Part shown: positions 35,073 to 42,427 of the stretch, one piece after another
Layout: the number at the start of each line of letters is the position of its first letter
Numbering within the stretch: the first letter of the stretch is position 1
DNA from: UBA9160 sp035489755
GTDB taxonomy: Bacteria; Myxococcota_A; UBA9160
Length of the DNA stretch: 64,000 bases
Direction of reading: 5' to 3'
NCBI GenBank assembly: GCA_035489755.1
Contig: DATGZK010000077.1
Location: 1 to 64,000 of the forward strand
Notes under the pieces: model-generated
Seen by the model: only the letters and a program-made list of their open reading frames with translations
Told to the model about the DNA's origin: nothing
Databases searched by the model: none
Made by a program: the position numbers and the translations under genes

Positions 35073-35959
35073 GTCGGCGGTGGCTTCCTGCCTTCTTGGC
35101 GTTGGCCTTCCCCGGCGCCGGTCATCTCTACGCCGGCTACCCACTGCGCGCACTCGGTGTCGCCGTGGTCACGGCGGGGTTGCTCCTGCCGGGTGCGCTC
35201 TACATCTGGACGCTCCCGGTCCTTCCGATCTCGAGTGCTGCACCCCTGAGATCGGTGGGCGCCCTTGCCGTCCTCGCGCTGCCGGCCCTCGACGCGGCGC
35301 GCCTGGCCACGCGGAGGAGTGAATCGTCCGCAGAGCGCGCGCGCTTTGCGGCCGCGGGGGTAGCGCTTCCCTTCGCGGTTTTCGCGTTGCTCGCCCTCGA
35401 TTTCTCGCTCGTGACCTCTCGCTGGCTCGCACCGATGCGCCTCGATCGCGAGTCAGGGCGACCCAACCTTTTGCCGGGAGATCTCCTGCTCGTGGACGTG
35501 CGGCCAGATTTGCTCCATCGGATCGCACCCGGTGATCTCGTCGTCTTCGAGCATCCGCCCACATCGGGACGACTGCACGTGAAGCGACTCGTCGCGACCG
35601 AAGGGCAGGAGATCTCGGTTCGAGAGGGAGAACTGTTCGTCGACAGCGAGGCGCGCGGCGTGACGCGGGAAGGCGTGGAACCGGAACTCCGCGAGGAGCA
35701 GCTCGGGACACGTCGCTACGTTGTGCAGCCGGGCCGCGCGGATCAGCCGGGCTTCGGCCCGCTCCGTGTCCCCACGGGCACGTTTTTCGCACTGGGTGAC
35801 GACCGGGCGGTGAGCCGCGACAGTCGCGCCTTCGGTCCACTGCCTGTCGATCTCCTGCGCGGGCGGCCGTTGCGCGTGCTCTGGTCGATCGATCCCGCCA
35901 CAGGCCAGTTGCGCTGGGAGCGCATCGGGCACGATCCCGCCACCCGACCGCCTTCATGA
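35069..35959 (+). CDS. Divergent signal peptidase I (S26) with N-terminal multi-helix domain
   Basis: 296 residues. The first ~115 residues contain about four helices and a PGAGHLYAGYPLRALG motif, as in small polytopic domains fused to some bacterial signal peptidases. The catalytic part follows. The usual S-M-x-P-T-L box reads SGRPNL, keeping Ser129 and Pro; the general base is Lys172 in HVKRLVATEGQEI; the late box is FALGDDRAVSRDSRAFG. Ser and Lys are present, so activity is expected. GTGA overlap couples it to the SGNH gene. It could be the housekeeping LepB or a dedicated enzyme for exported proteins of this locus; the altered box favours the latter. Confidence 0.82.
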   Translation: MSRRWLPAFLALAFPGAGHLYAGYPLRALGVAVVTAGLLLPGALYIWTLPVLPISSAAPLRSVGALAVLALPALDAARLATRRSESSAERARFAAAGVALPFAVFALLALDFSLVTSRWLAPMRLDRESGRPNLLPGDLLLVDVRPDLLHRIAPGDLVVFEHPPTSGRLHVKRLVATEGQEISVREGELFVDSEARGVTREGVEPELREEQLGTRRYVVQPGRADQPGFGPLRVPTGTFFALGDDRAVSRDSRAFGPLPVDLLRGRPLRVLWSIDPATGQLRWERIGHDPATRPPS

Positions 35960-36053
35960 GGAGGACTCTTTGCGCAAGCCGGGAGAAACGGGTTTTGTGT
36001 AGTCGCCCTGGTGACGAGCGCGCCGTTCGGCGCTGTTTCCGCCCGGAGAGCGC

Positions 36054-37217
36054 ATGACCGAGGCCGAGGCCCTCGCCCTAACGCCCGAGCTGCCCTCCGA
36101 GCGCTGGCTATTCCGCGTCGCCGCTGCAGTCGCGCTGGCGCTGCACGCTGTCGTCGTCTTCGGTGCGCCTGGCCTGCATGGCGGCGAAGACCTCGTGCCG
36201 CATCTGCGGCTCATCGAACTCATGCGCGACCAGCCCGGGCTGCACAACGTCTACGCCCCGGCCTATCACGTGCTCGGCGCCCTGCTCTCGCACTGGGTGG
36301 GACTTGATCTCTATCCGCGACTGTTCGCCTTCGCCGGGGCTGCGGCGCTAATGGCGGGCTTCCGGGTCTTCCAGCGTTGCGCTGGGCTCCCCGCCGCTTC
36401 GGCCGCCCTCTTCTGTTTCATGCCCTACGCCTTCTCACTTTCCTGGTGCGTGCCGAAGGTCGAGGCCATGGGCTATGCGCTTACGCTCACGGGACTCGGC
36501 CTGCTGCTGCGCCGCCGACACGTGATGGTGTCCATCGTGCTAGCGCTTACGTTCTTCGTGCATACGGCGGCGGCCCTGCTGTTCGGCCTCGCGGGCGGCA
36601 TCCTTGCCCTGGCGAGCCGAGACCGGGGCAGCCTCCTCGCGCTCGCGGCCGGCACGATGCTGGCCTCGCCGCTATTTGCAGTGCACGTTGCGAGCGGCTG
36701 CACGCTGCGCGAGGCCTTCCTCTTCTCGCGCGACGACTACCTGCGCGGGCCTCTCCCCTGGAGCTTCGCTGGCAATCCGACGGAACTGCTCCTGCTCGCG
36801 AGCCCGCTCGCCCTGGTGCTGGCGGCAGCAGGCGCGCCCGCTCTCTGGCGCCGCCATCGCGCCGTGGCGGTCAGCTGCGCGGTGCTCGTTGTGTTCTACC
36901 TAAACGAGATCTGGTTCAAGCCCTTTGGCATGGGCACGACTCTCGACCTCCGCCGCGGCCTCACCGTCCTCGCGATCCCAGTCGCGGCCTCAGCCGGAAT
37001 GGCGCTCGCGGCGCGGCCGCGTCTCGCGGCGCCCGTCGTCGCGTTCTCGGGCGCCTTCGCGCTTAGCACAACGCTCTTTGTGGTACAGAGTTCCTGCTTC
37101 GTACGGCCGATCGATCTCGCCGAAACACGCGAGATGACGGTCCAGCGCTGCGTCTTCCGCTGGAACGGTCCGGCGTACTGGCCGGGAGGGCGTCGCCTTC
37201 CGGGAGACTCCCGATGA
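36054..37217 (+). CDS. Polytopic membrane protein, probable GT-C type
   Basis: 387 residues with about 10 helices. After helix 1 comes a loop with GGEDLVPHLRLIELM (E45, D46), then NVYAPAYHVLGALL. An acidic first loop followed by a Pro/Tyr-rich stretch and alternating helices matches GT-C proteins, but the protein lacks a soluble C-terminal domain and is shorter than the others here. GGAGAG lies 3 nt before ATG 36054. The stop overlaps the next small ORF as ATGA. The family is only tentatively assigned; other polytopic transferases or transporters remain possible. Confidence 0.62.
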   Translation: MTEAEALALTPELPSERWLFRVAAAVALALHAVVVFGAPGLHGGEDLVPHLRLIELMRDQPGLHNVYAPAYHVLGALLSHWVGLDLYPRLFAFAGAAALMAGFRVFQRCAGLPAASAALFCFMPYAFSLSWCVPKVEAMGYALTLTGLGLLLRRRHVMVSIVLALTFFVHTAAALLFGLAGGILALASRDRGSLLALAAGTMLASPLFAVHVASGCTLREAFLFSRDDYLRGPLPWSFAGNPTELLLLASPLALVLAAAGAPALWRRHRAVAVSCAVLVVFYLNEIWFKPFGMGTTLDLRRGLTVLAIPVAASAGMALAARPRLAAPVVAFSGAFALSTTLFVVQSSCFVRPIDLAETREMTVQRCVFRWNGPAYWPGGRRLPGDSR

Positions 37218-37405
37218 GCGCCGTTCCGAGGACCGCGTCGTCTCTCTGCAGCACGGCGACGCCGGGCTTTCGAGCCCGTGCCCGGGAGCAGCGACTCGAC
37301 GGGTGCGAAAGGTCCTCGAATGGGCGCAAGCACACGCTCGCGGCCAAATTCCTCGACGACTTCCTCGTTTCGCGAGCGCAGCCGGGCCGACCGGAGACGC
37401 GGTGA
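37214..37405 (+). CDS. Possible small coupled gene between GT-C and beta-propeller lipoprotein genes
   Basis: 63 residues, no recognised family and no membrane helix. It begins with ATGA overlapping the previous stop and ends with GTGA overlapping the next start, exactly filling the gap. About 80 percent of its codons end in G or C, higher than the other two frames. The sequence is Ser/Arg-rich with one likely helix near the end (HTLAAKFLDDFLVSRAQ). The two exact overlaps argue for translation; the odd composition argues against. The alternative is that the gap is an untranslated spacer. Confidence 0.4.
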   Translation: MSAVPRTASSLCSTATPGFRARAREQRLDGCERSSNGRKHTLAAKFLDDFLVSRAQPGRPETR

Positions 37406-38499
37406 CGCGCGGGATGGGCATCGTGCTCGGGCTCGCTTGCGCCCTCGTGCTCGCCTGTTCGCGATCGCATCCGGAAACGGGCGTTACGGGCGAAGCATCC
37501 AAGGGTCTCGTCTTCGTGCGTCTCGAGAAGGGCGTAAAGGACCTCGCCCGCGCACGGCTGCGCGATGGCGCCGTTGCACCGCTCCACCCCACGCCGAATC
37601 GCGAGGAAGACTGGCCCTACTGGTCACAAGCCGCTGGCAAGCTCCTGGTGCAGGTGAAGCCCGCCGGACGTGAGGCCTTGTCCGAGCTGGTGCTTTGGGA
37701 TCCGGCAACGGACGCGGAGCGCCCGCTTGCCCCGGCACCCGACCGCGACGAACAGTGGCCGATGTGGTCGCCGAACGGCCGGGAGGTCGTCTTCGCCTTC
37801 CTCGGAAGGTCACCGCCCAGCGGTATCGGCGTCGTCGACCTTCCGACCGGCGTAGTGCGGCTCGCCGCCGCCGCCGGCCCGCAAGACTGGTTTTTCCGGC
37901 CGCATTTCGCGCCCGATGGCGTTCATATCGTTGCGCAGCGGCGCTGGGCAGACTCTGCCGGGTCGAGCCTCTGGCTGCTTCAGGCCGATCATCCGCCCCG
38001 CCCGCTGCGGGACGATCGCGGGAGCTTCTACCAGAAGCCGTGGTTCACGCGCGACGGCGGCGAGATCGTCTATACCGCGCGTCCGGTCGCAGGCGGGCTG
38101 CGAAAGATCTACGCCATCGACGCGGAAGGCCGAGGCGAGCCTCGGACCGTGGTGAACGTGCCCGGCGCGGACAATCACTCGGCCATGCCGAGTCCGACCC
38201 GCAACGAGATCGCCTTCGTCTCAAACCGCGACGGAAGCATGGACGTCTTCCTCGCCGACCTCTCGGGCGGTGAGCCCAGAAACCTGACCCGCTCCCTAGA
38301 CATGGACGAGTACGCACCGCACTGGTCGCCCGACGGAGAGAAGCTCGTCGTGACGGCCGAACCCGCTCACCCACGGCCGCAGGGCGCGGGCGACGACATC
38401 GACCTCACGAAGGGCAAGATCATCGTGCTCGATCGCGAGGGCAAGCGCCTCTTCGAGACGTCGGGGTTCATGCCCGACTGGATGCCACCCTGGCCGTAG
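37402..38499 (+). CDS. TolB-like beta-propeller lipoprotein
   Basis: 365 residues. The N-terminus VTRGMGIVLGLACALVLAC is a lipoprotein signal with lipobox Cys19. The rest is made of PD40/TolB-type blades, visible as WSPNGREVVFAF, FAPDGVHIVAQRR, FTRDGGEIVYTA, NEIAFVSNRDGSMDVFLADL and WSPDGEKLVVTAE. Such propellers bind other proteins or sense ligands in the periplasm. GTG 37402 gives the basic n-region expected of a signal peptide; ATG 37414 is an alternative. The C-terminal codons overlap, on opposite strands, the end of the methyltransferase gene by 32 bp. The biological partner is unknown. Confidence 0.82.
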   Translation: MTRGMGIVLGLACALVLACSRSHPETGVTGEASKGLVFVRLEKGVKDLARARLRDGAVAPLHPTPNREEDWPYWSQAAGKLLVQVKPAGREALSELVLWDPATDAERPLAPAPDRDEQWPMWSPNGREVVFAFLGRSPPSGIGVVDLPTGVVRLAAAAGPQDWFFRPHFAPDGVHIVAQRRWADSAGSSLWLLQADHPPRPLRDDRGSFYQKPWFTRDGGEIVYTARPVAGGLRKIYAIDAEGRGEPRTVVNVPGADNHSAMPSPTRNEIAFVSNRDGSMDVFLADLSGGEPRNLTRSLDMDEYAPHWSPDGEKLVVTAEPAHPRPQGAGDDIDLTKGKIIVLDREGKRLFETSGFMPDWMPPWP

Positions 38500-39343
38500 T
38501 CTTCACGGCCTCCACGAGCAACACGTCGAAGAGATTCACGCGGAGAATGAGGTCTGAGCCCCGGAAGGCGTGGCCGGAGCGACGGTTGCGTCCGAGCAGC
38601 GTCTTCCGAAGCCGCTCCGCAAGGTAGCCGAGGGGATAAGACGCGCCTTGTGCGCGCATCCGCTCGACGCGAAGCCCGTGCGCCTCGAGCAGAAGATGCA
38701 GGCTTCTTCGCGAGAAGAAGAAGAGATGCTCGGGGATCGTGTAGAGGTGCCACCGCTCGCCGGACAAACGGGCGACGAGGCTCTCGACGTCCCCCGTGGT
38801 CAGCGCCAGGCGGCCACCGGGGCGTAGACAGCGCGAGATCTCCGCCACGGCCCGATGCGGGTCCGGCAGGTGCTCGATCACGTCCCAGAGCGTGATCACG
38901 TCGAAGCGCGCGTTCGAGAAGGGAAGCTCGACCGCGCTCGCGCGGACGACCCGCCTGCGGATCTGCGCAGCGGCTCGAACGGCGGCTTCAGCCGAGATCT
39001 CGAGGCCTGCGACGCGGAAGCCCGCCCGCTCGGCTTCCGAGGCCGCGAACCCGTAGGCAGTGCCCACGTCGAGGAGCCACGCACCGGGCTTTGCGCGCAG
39101 GCGCTCCAGCCGGCGACGGAAGGTCGAGCGCAAAGCGGGTTCGAGAGCGGCGTAGTCGTCGTAGCCCGCCGACGCGTCGCCGCTCGCAAAGTACTGGCCA
39201 TCGTACAGGCGCGCGGGATCGAAGCCGTCTTCGGGAAGCCAGAAGGCGAGTGCACAGGCGCGGCACTGAAGCACGTCGACTCCGTGCGTGCGGAGCTTCG
39301 GGCGCACGTCCTGAGCTCCGCAGACAGGGCAGCTCAGCGCCAC
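38468..39343 (-). CDS. Zinc-finger class I methyltransferase
   Basis: 291 residues. Two CxxC pairs open the protein (C5, C8 in SCPVCGAQ; C27, C30 in QCRACALAF), a probable zinc site. A class I SAM domain follows: LLDVGTAYGFAASEAERAGF (G94, G98), VAGLEIS and DVITLWDVIEHLPDP. This arrangement is common in methyltransferases of glycan and lipid biosynthesis clusters. The GTG start at 39343 overlaps the GT2 gene by 10 bp, so they are likely co-translated. The 3' end overlaps the convergent propeller lipoprotein. The substrate is unknown; a sugar or a lipid-linked sugar is a guess. Confidence 0.88.
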   Translation of the reverse strand: MALSCPVCGAQDVRPKLRTHGVDVLQCRACALAFWLPEDGFDPARLYDGQYFASGDASAGYDDYAALEPALRSTFRRRLERLRAKPGAWLLDVGTAYGFAASEAERAGFRVAGLEISAEAAVRAAAQIRRRVVRASAVELPFSNARFDVITLWDVIEHLPDPHRAVAEISRCLRPGGRLALTTGDVESLVARLSGERWHLYTIPEHLFFFSRRSLHLLLEAHGLRVERMRAQGASYPLGYLAERLRKTLLGRNRRSGHAFRGSDLILRVNLFDVLLVEAVKTTARVASSRA

Positions 39344-40293
39344 TCGATGCCTTCGAGCCGATCGATCACGTAGCGGGGTCGGCGCTTCGCCTCTTCGTAG
39401 GTGCGGCCCACGTACTCGCTCAGGATGCCCACCGAGAGCAGCTGCACACCACCGAACACCAAGACCAGCACGACGAGTGACGTCCATCCCGTCTGGACGT
39501 GTCCCATCATCTGCGCGATGAGGGCGAAGATGCCGTAGGCGATTCCGACCAACGTGGTCGCAAGGCCGAGCAGCGCGATCAGCCGCAGGGGCACCACCGA
39601 AAAGGAAAGGATGCCGTCGAGGGCAAGGCGCAGCATGCGCCAGACGTCGTACTTGCTGCGGCCCGCGAAACGCGCCGCCACTTCGTATTCGATCTGTGCA
39701 TCCGGAAAGCCCAACCAGGGGATGAGACCCCGCAGAAATGCGAAGTGCTCGGGGAGCTGATTGAGGGCAGCTACCACCCGCCGATCCAGGAGGCGAAAAT
39801 CCGCGGCGCCTGGAGGGACCGACACACCAGCGAGTCGATTCATCAGACGATAGAAGAGCGCACTCGTCCGGGCTTTCCAATCTTGTGGTGCGCGATCGGA
39901 CGTGCGCCGGATCGTGTGGACGATGTCCGCCCCGCCGCGCCAGACCTCGAGGAGCCGAGGCAGCAACTCCGGCGGATGCTGCAGGTCACCATCCATGGTG
40001 ACGACGGCATCTCCCTTCGCAAAGTGCAGTCCAGCCAGGAGGGCGGACTGATGACCGAAAGAACGCGTCAGGCGGATGCTCTTGATGTTCGCGTCGTGCG
40101 TGCGCAGCGCGGCGATCCGGAGCGGCGTCTCGTCCACGCTACCGTCGTCGACAAAGATCAGCTCGAGGCGAACCCTCGCGGTGTGCGCCGCTGCGGAGAC
40201 GCGCCGCGCGAGCTCGGCAATGCAGTCCTCTTCGTCCAGGACCGGAACAACAACCGAGACCAGCGGATCGTCGGGCCGGGGCGGAGCGATCAC
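39334..40293 (-). CDS. GT2 polyprenyl-phosphate glycosyltransferase (GtrB/ArnC/DPM1 type)
   Basis: 319 residues. The GT-A domain runs from SVVVPVLDEEDCIAELARR through FVDDGSVDETP to the DxD site VTMDGDLQHPPE (D101, D103). Next come the family-typical RSFGHQSALLAGL and a membrane-proximal YEVAARFAGRSKYDVWRM. Two C-terminal helices end the protein. These are hallmarks of undecaprenyl-phosphate glycosyltransferases that supply GT-C enzymes. GTG 40293 is the best start, because upstream the frame is Arg-rich. It lies downstream of two TMTC-like genes on the same strand, so it may make their donor lipid. Confidence 0.9.
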   Translation of the reverse strand: MIAPPRPDDPLVSVVVPVLDEEDCIAELARRVSAAAHTARVRLELIFVDDGSVDETPLRIAALRTHDANIKSIRLTRSFGHQSALLAGLHFAKGDAVVTMDGDLQHPPELLPRLLEVWRGGADIVHTIRRTSDRAPQDWKARTSALFYRLMNRLAGVSVPPGAADFRLLDRRVVAALNQLPEHFAFLRGLIPWLGFPDAQIEYEVAARFAGRSKYDVWRMLRLALDGILSFSVVPLRLIALLGLATTLVGIAYGIFALIAQMMGHVQTGWTSLVVLVLVFGGVQLLSVGILSEYVGRTYEEAKRRPRYVIDRLEGIEWR

Positions 40294-40744
40294 CGCCGCG
40301 AAACCTAGTGCAAGGGCGAGGCGCGCGCAGCGCACGAGGAGAGACCGCCTCGGCGCCCGCGGGTCGCCACCCACACTCCGGCTCCGTTCGGGAGAAGCCG
40401 CTTTGCCAGGCCCGTGACGGAGCGGCTCCACAGCGACGACGTCGACGATGCATGGCCTCGCCGCGGAACGATCGGTCACCTGCAAGTGAGCGCGAATCCG
40501 CCGGTGGGTTGGGGGAGCGAATCGGAGCGCCGCCCTGCGGGCGGAAGCGCTTTTCTTAGGTGGGCGGCGAGGGGGGACGACGCAGCGTGCCGACCCTGCA
40601 GGCCGATCCGGCGCTCCGGCCGGAGTCCCCACGCTCGAGCTGCACAAGAGTCCGCGAGGCTGCGGCACCGGGTCTCGCCACTCGGGGCCTCGGTCGTATT
40701 CGCCGGCGGGGGGTGCCGCTCGCCCCGCCGCGTAGGGGCTGCTG
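40294..40744. other. Gene-free region between TMTC-like and GT2 genes
   Basis: A 451-bp, very GC-rich stretch on the path from the TMTC-like gene to the GT2 gene. Frames in it encode only Arg/Pro/Ala-rich runs. It contains an 8-bp hairpin close to the TMTC-like stop (40704-40730) and a 12-bp palindrome at 40614-40625. A promoter for the GT2/methyltransferase pair probably lies here, but I could not locate it. Confidence 0.4.
40704..40730 (-). terminator. GC hairpin just past the TMTC-like stop codon
   Basis: CGGCGGGG (40704-40711) pairs with CCCCGCCG (40723-40730), 15 nt downstream of the stop at 40745. No U-tract follows. It may stabilise the mRNA end or cause weak termination. Confidence 0.3.
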
Positions 40745-42427
40745 TCAGCGCGGGTCCGCCTGCGGCGCCGCCGCCGACCGCCGGAGATCGCTGAGCTCCG
40801 CGCGGATCCGTTCGTCGATGGGCCCGCCGCGCGCGAGCGCGGCCTCGAGTGCGCGGATCGCCTCCGCCTCTTCGCCACGTGCGAGATGCGCTACCGCCCG
40901 CATGCGAAGGTCCAGCTGTGTGGGATCCTGCAGTCGGTAGGAACGCTCGATCCACCAAGCCGCCATCTCGCGCACGATCGCCTGGAAGCGGGAATCGCCG
41001 CGAATCGGATCGTACGACGGATCGTTTTCGAGCTGCTCGAAGCGATTGAAGCCCCGCGCCTGCGCGGCCTGCAGAGCCGCCACAGCACGATCCGCGTCGC
41101 CCTCCTGCACTGCCCGCTTTGCGCGCAGCAAGTTGGCGGACACGCCATCGGGATAGTTGCGCGCCGCATCCGCCAGCAGGAGAGCCGGCGTCCTCCAGAT
41201 CTCCGCCCGCGCGTGACTGCGGACGGCAAAAACGATGCAGAGCGCGGTCCCGAGCGCGAAGCCGACCCGCGGCGCCGCGGCGCGCAGCGCCGGCGAAAGA
41301 CGCCTGGGCACCCTCCCCTTGAAGAGAGCCTGCAGCGCTAGGAGCGAAGCCCCAAGGAACCCTGGCAGGATGAAGTAGAGGTAGCGATCGGCCATCGGAT
41401 AGAGGAAGGGAAAGATCTGCGAGACCGGAGCGAACGAAGCCGCAGCCCACACCCAGTACACCGCCTCCTCGCGCCGGCGCACGAGACTCCAGACGCTGCG
41501 CGCAAAGACCAGGGCCAGCACTGGAATCGAAGCGAGAAACCACGGGTCGGTGGCCGAGAGCGACCGTTCCGGCTCGTGGAAGGCGGAGACCCCGAGCGAG
41601 CTGGCCGACATCACGACGTAGCGAAGTGCGATCGCGGCGACGGTGCGGATCCGATCGAGGCCCGTAGCAGTAAGGCCCGCGTCGGGCGTCCCACCGCGCC
41701 GGTTCACTTCGATCTGTGCGACGGCGAGAAGGAGAAACCCTGCCGTCCAGAGCGCGAGCCAGACGAGATGGCGGACGGGCGCCTTCCCGCGCCAAAGCCG
41801 CACAAAGACTACAACTGCGGCCACCGGAAGCAGGAACGACGCCGTCGGCTTCGCGAGGAGCGCCAGAAAAAAAAGCGGCGTCGCCAAGGCCGGCGACGTT
41901 GGGAACGCGAGCAACGCGCCGAGGGAGAGCACGAAGCAGGCCGTCGTCTTGAGCTGCGAGATCCACGCCACGGCCTCGACATTCACGGGATGCAACAGGA
42001 AGAGGAGACCGCCGAGCAGGGCCGCGGCGGACTGCACGCCCGAGGCGCGGAACACCGCCACGAGAAGCACTGAGCCCAGTGCGTGCAGCAGCACGTTGGT
42101 CACGTGGTAACCGACGACGGAGGGTCCGAACAGGCTCCACTGCACGGCGTGCAGGAGCAGATGCACCGGCGTGTAATTCACGACGAAGATGCCGGGGGCA
42201 CCCCAAGGATCGAGGATCTGACGGACATTGTCGAAGCTGAGCGACTGCACGTAGGGGTTGGTCGCGACGTAGTGTAGGTCGTCGGAGACGAAGGGACCCT
42301 CGAGCGCGGGCCAGTACACCGCGAGAGCCAAGGCCGCGAAAGCGAGCAGGAGTCCCGCGGCCTCGCCCAGCGAAAGGCCCAAGGCTTTGGCCGACGGCAC
42401 CCCGGTCTTAGGGCGCTTTCGTGCCAT
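40745..42427 (-). CDS. TMTC-like GT-C protein with helical repeat tail (tandem copy A)
   Basis: 560 residues. TMTC landmarks are well kept: VYWPALEGPFVSDDLHYV (D49/D50), HPVNVEAVAWISQLKT, and PVSQIFPFLYPMADRYLY. The soluble tail begins near residue 400, with RAKRAVQEGDADRAVAALQ and the shared RGDSRFQAIVREMAAWWIE motif. ATG 42427 has GAGAGGA upstream, and its first 20 bases overlap the end of the preceding gene. It is a close tandem paralog of that gene, of almost identical length, and probably follows it in one transcript with the GT2 donor-lipid enzyme downstream. Confidence 0.85.
   Translation of the reverse strand: MARKRPKTGVPSAKALGLSLGEAAGLLLAFAALALAVYWPALEGPFVSDDLHYVATNPYVQSLSFDNVRQILDPWGAPGIFVVNYTPVHLLLHAVQWSLFGPSVVGYHVTNVLLHALGSVLLVAVFRASGVQSAAALLGGLLFLLHPVNVEAVAWISQLKTTACFVLSLGALLAFPTSPALATPLFFLALLAKPTASFLLPVAAVVVFVRLWRGKAPVRHLVWLALWTAGFLLLAVAQIEVNRRGGTPDAGLTATGLDRIRTVAAIALRYVVMSASSLGVSAFHEPERSLSATDPWFLASIPVLALVFARSVWSLVRRREEAVYWVWAAASFAPVSQIFPFLYPMADRYLYFILPGFLGASLLALQALFKGRVPRRLSPALRAAAPRVGFALGTALCIVFAVRSHARAEIWRTPALLLADAARNYPDGVSANLLRAKRAVQEGDADRAVAALQAAQARGFNRFEQLENDPSYDPIRGDSRFQAIVREMAAWWIERSYRLQDPTQLDLRMRAVAHLARGEEAEAIRALEAALARGGPIDERIRAELSDLRRSAAAPQADPR

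Noticed and set aside
40614..40625. 12-bp palindrome CTCCGGCCGGAG
   Set aside because: A self-complementary GC run of this size is expected by chance in such GC-rich DNA, and no gene start is nearby.
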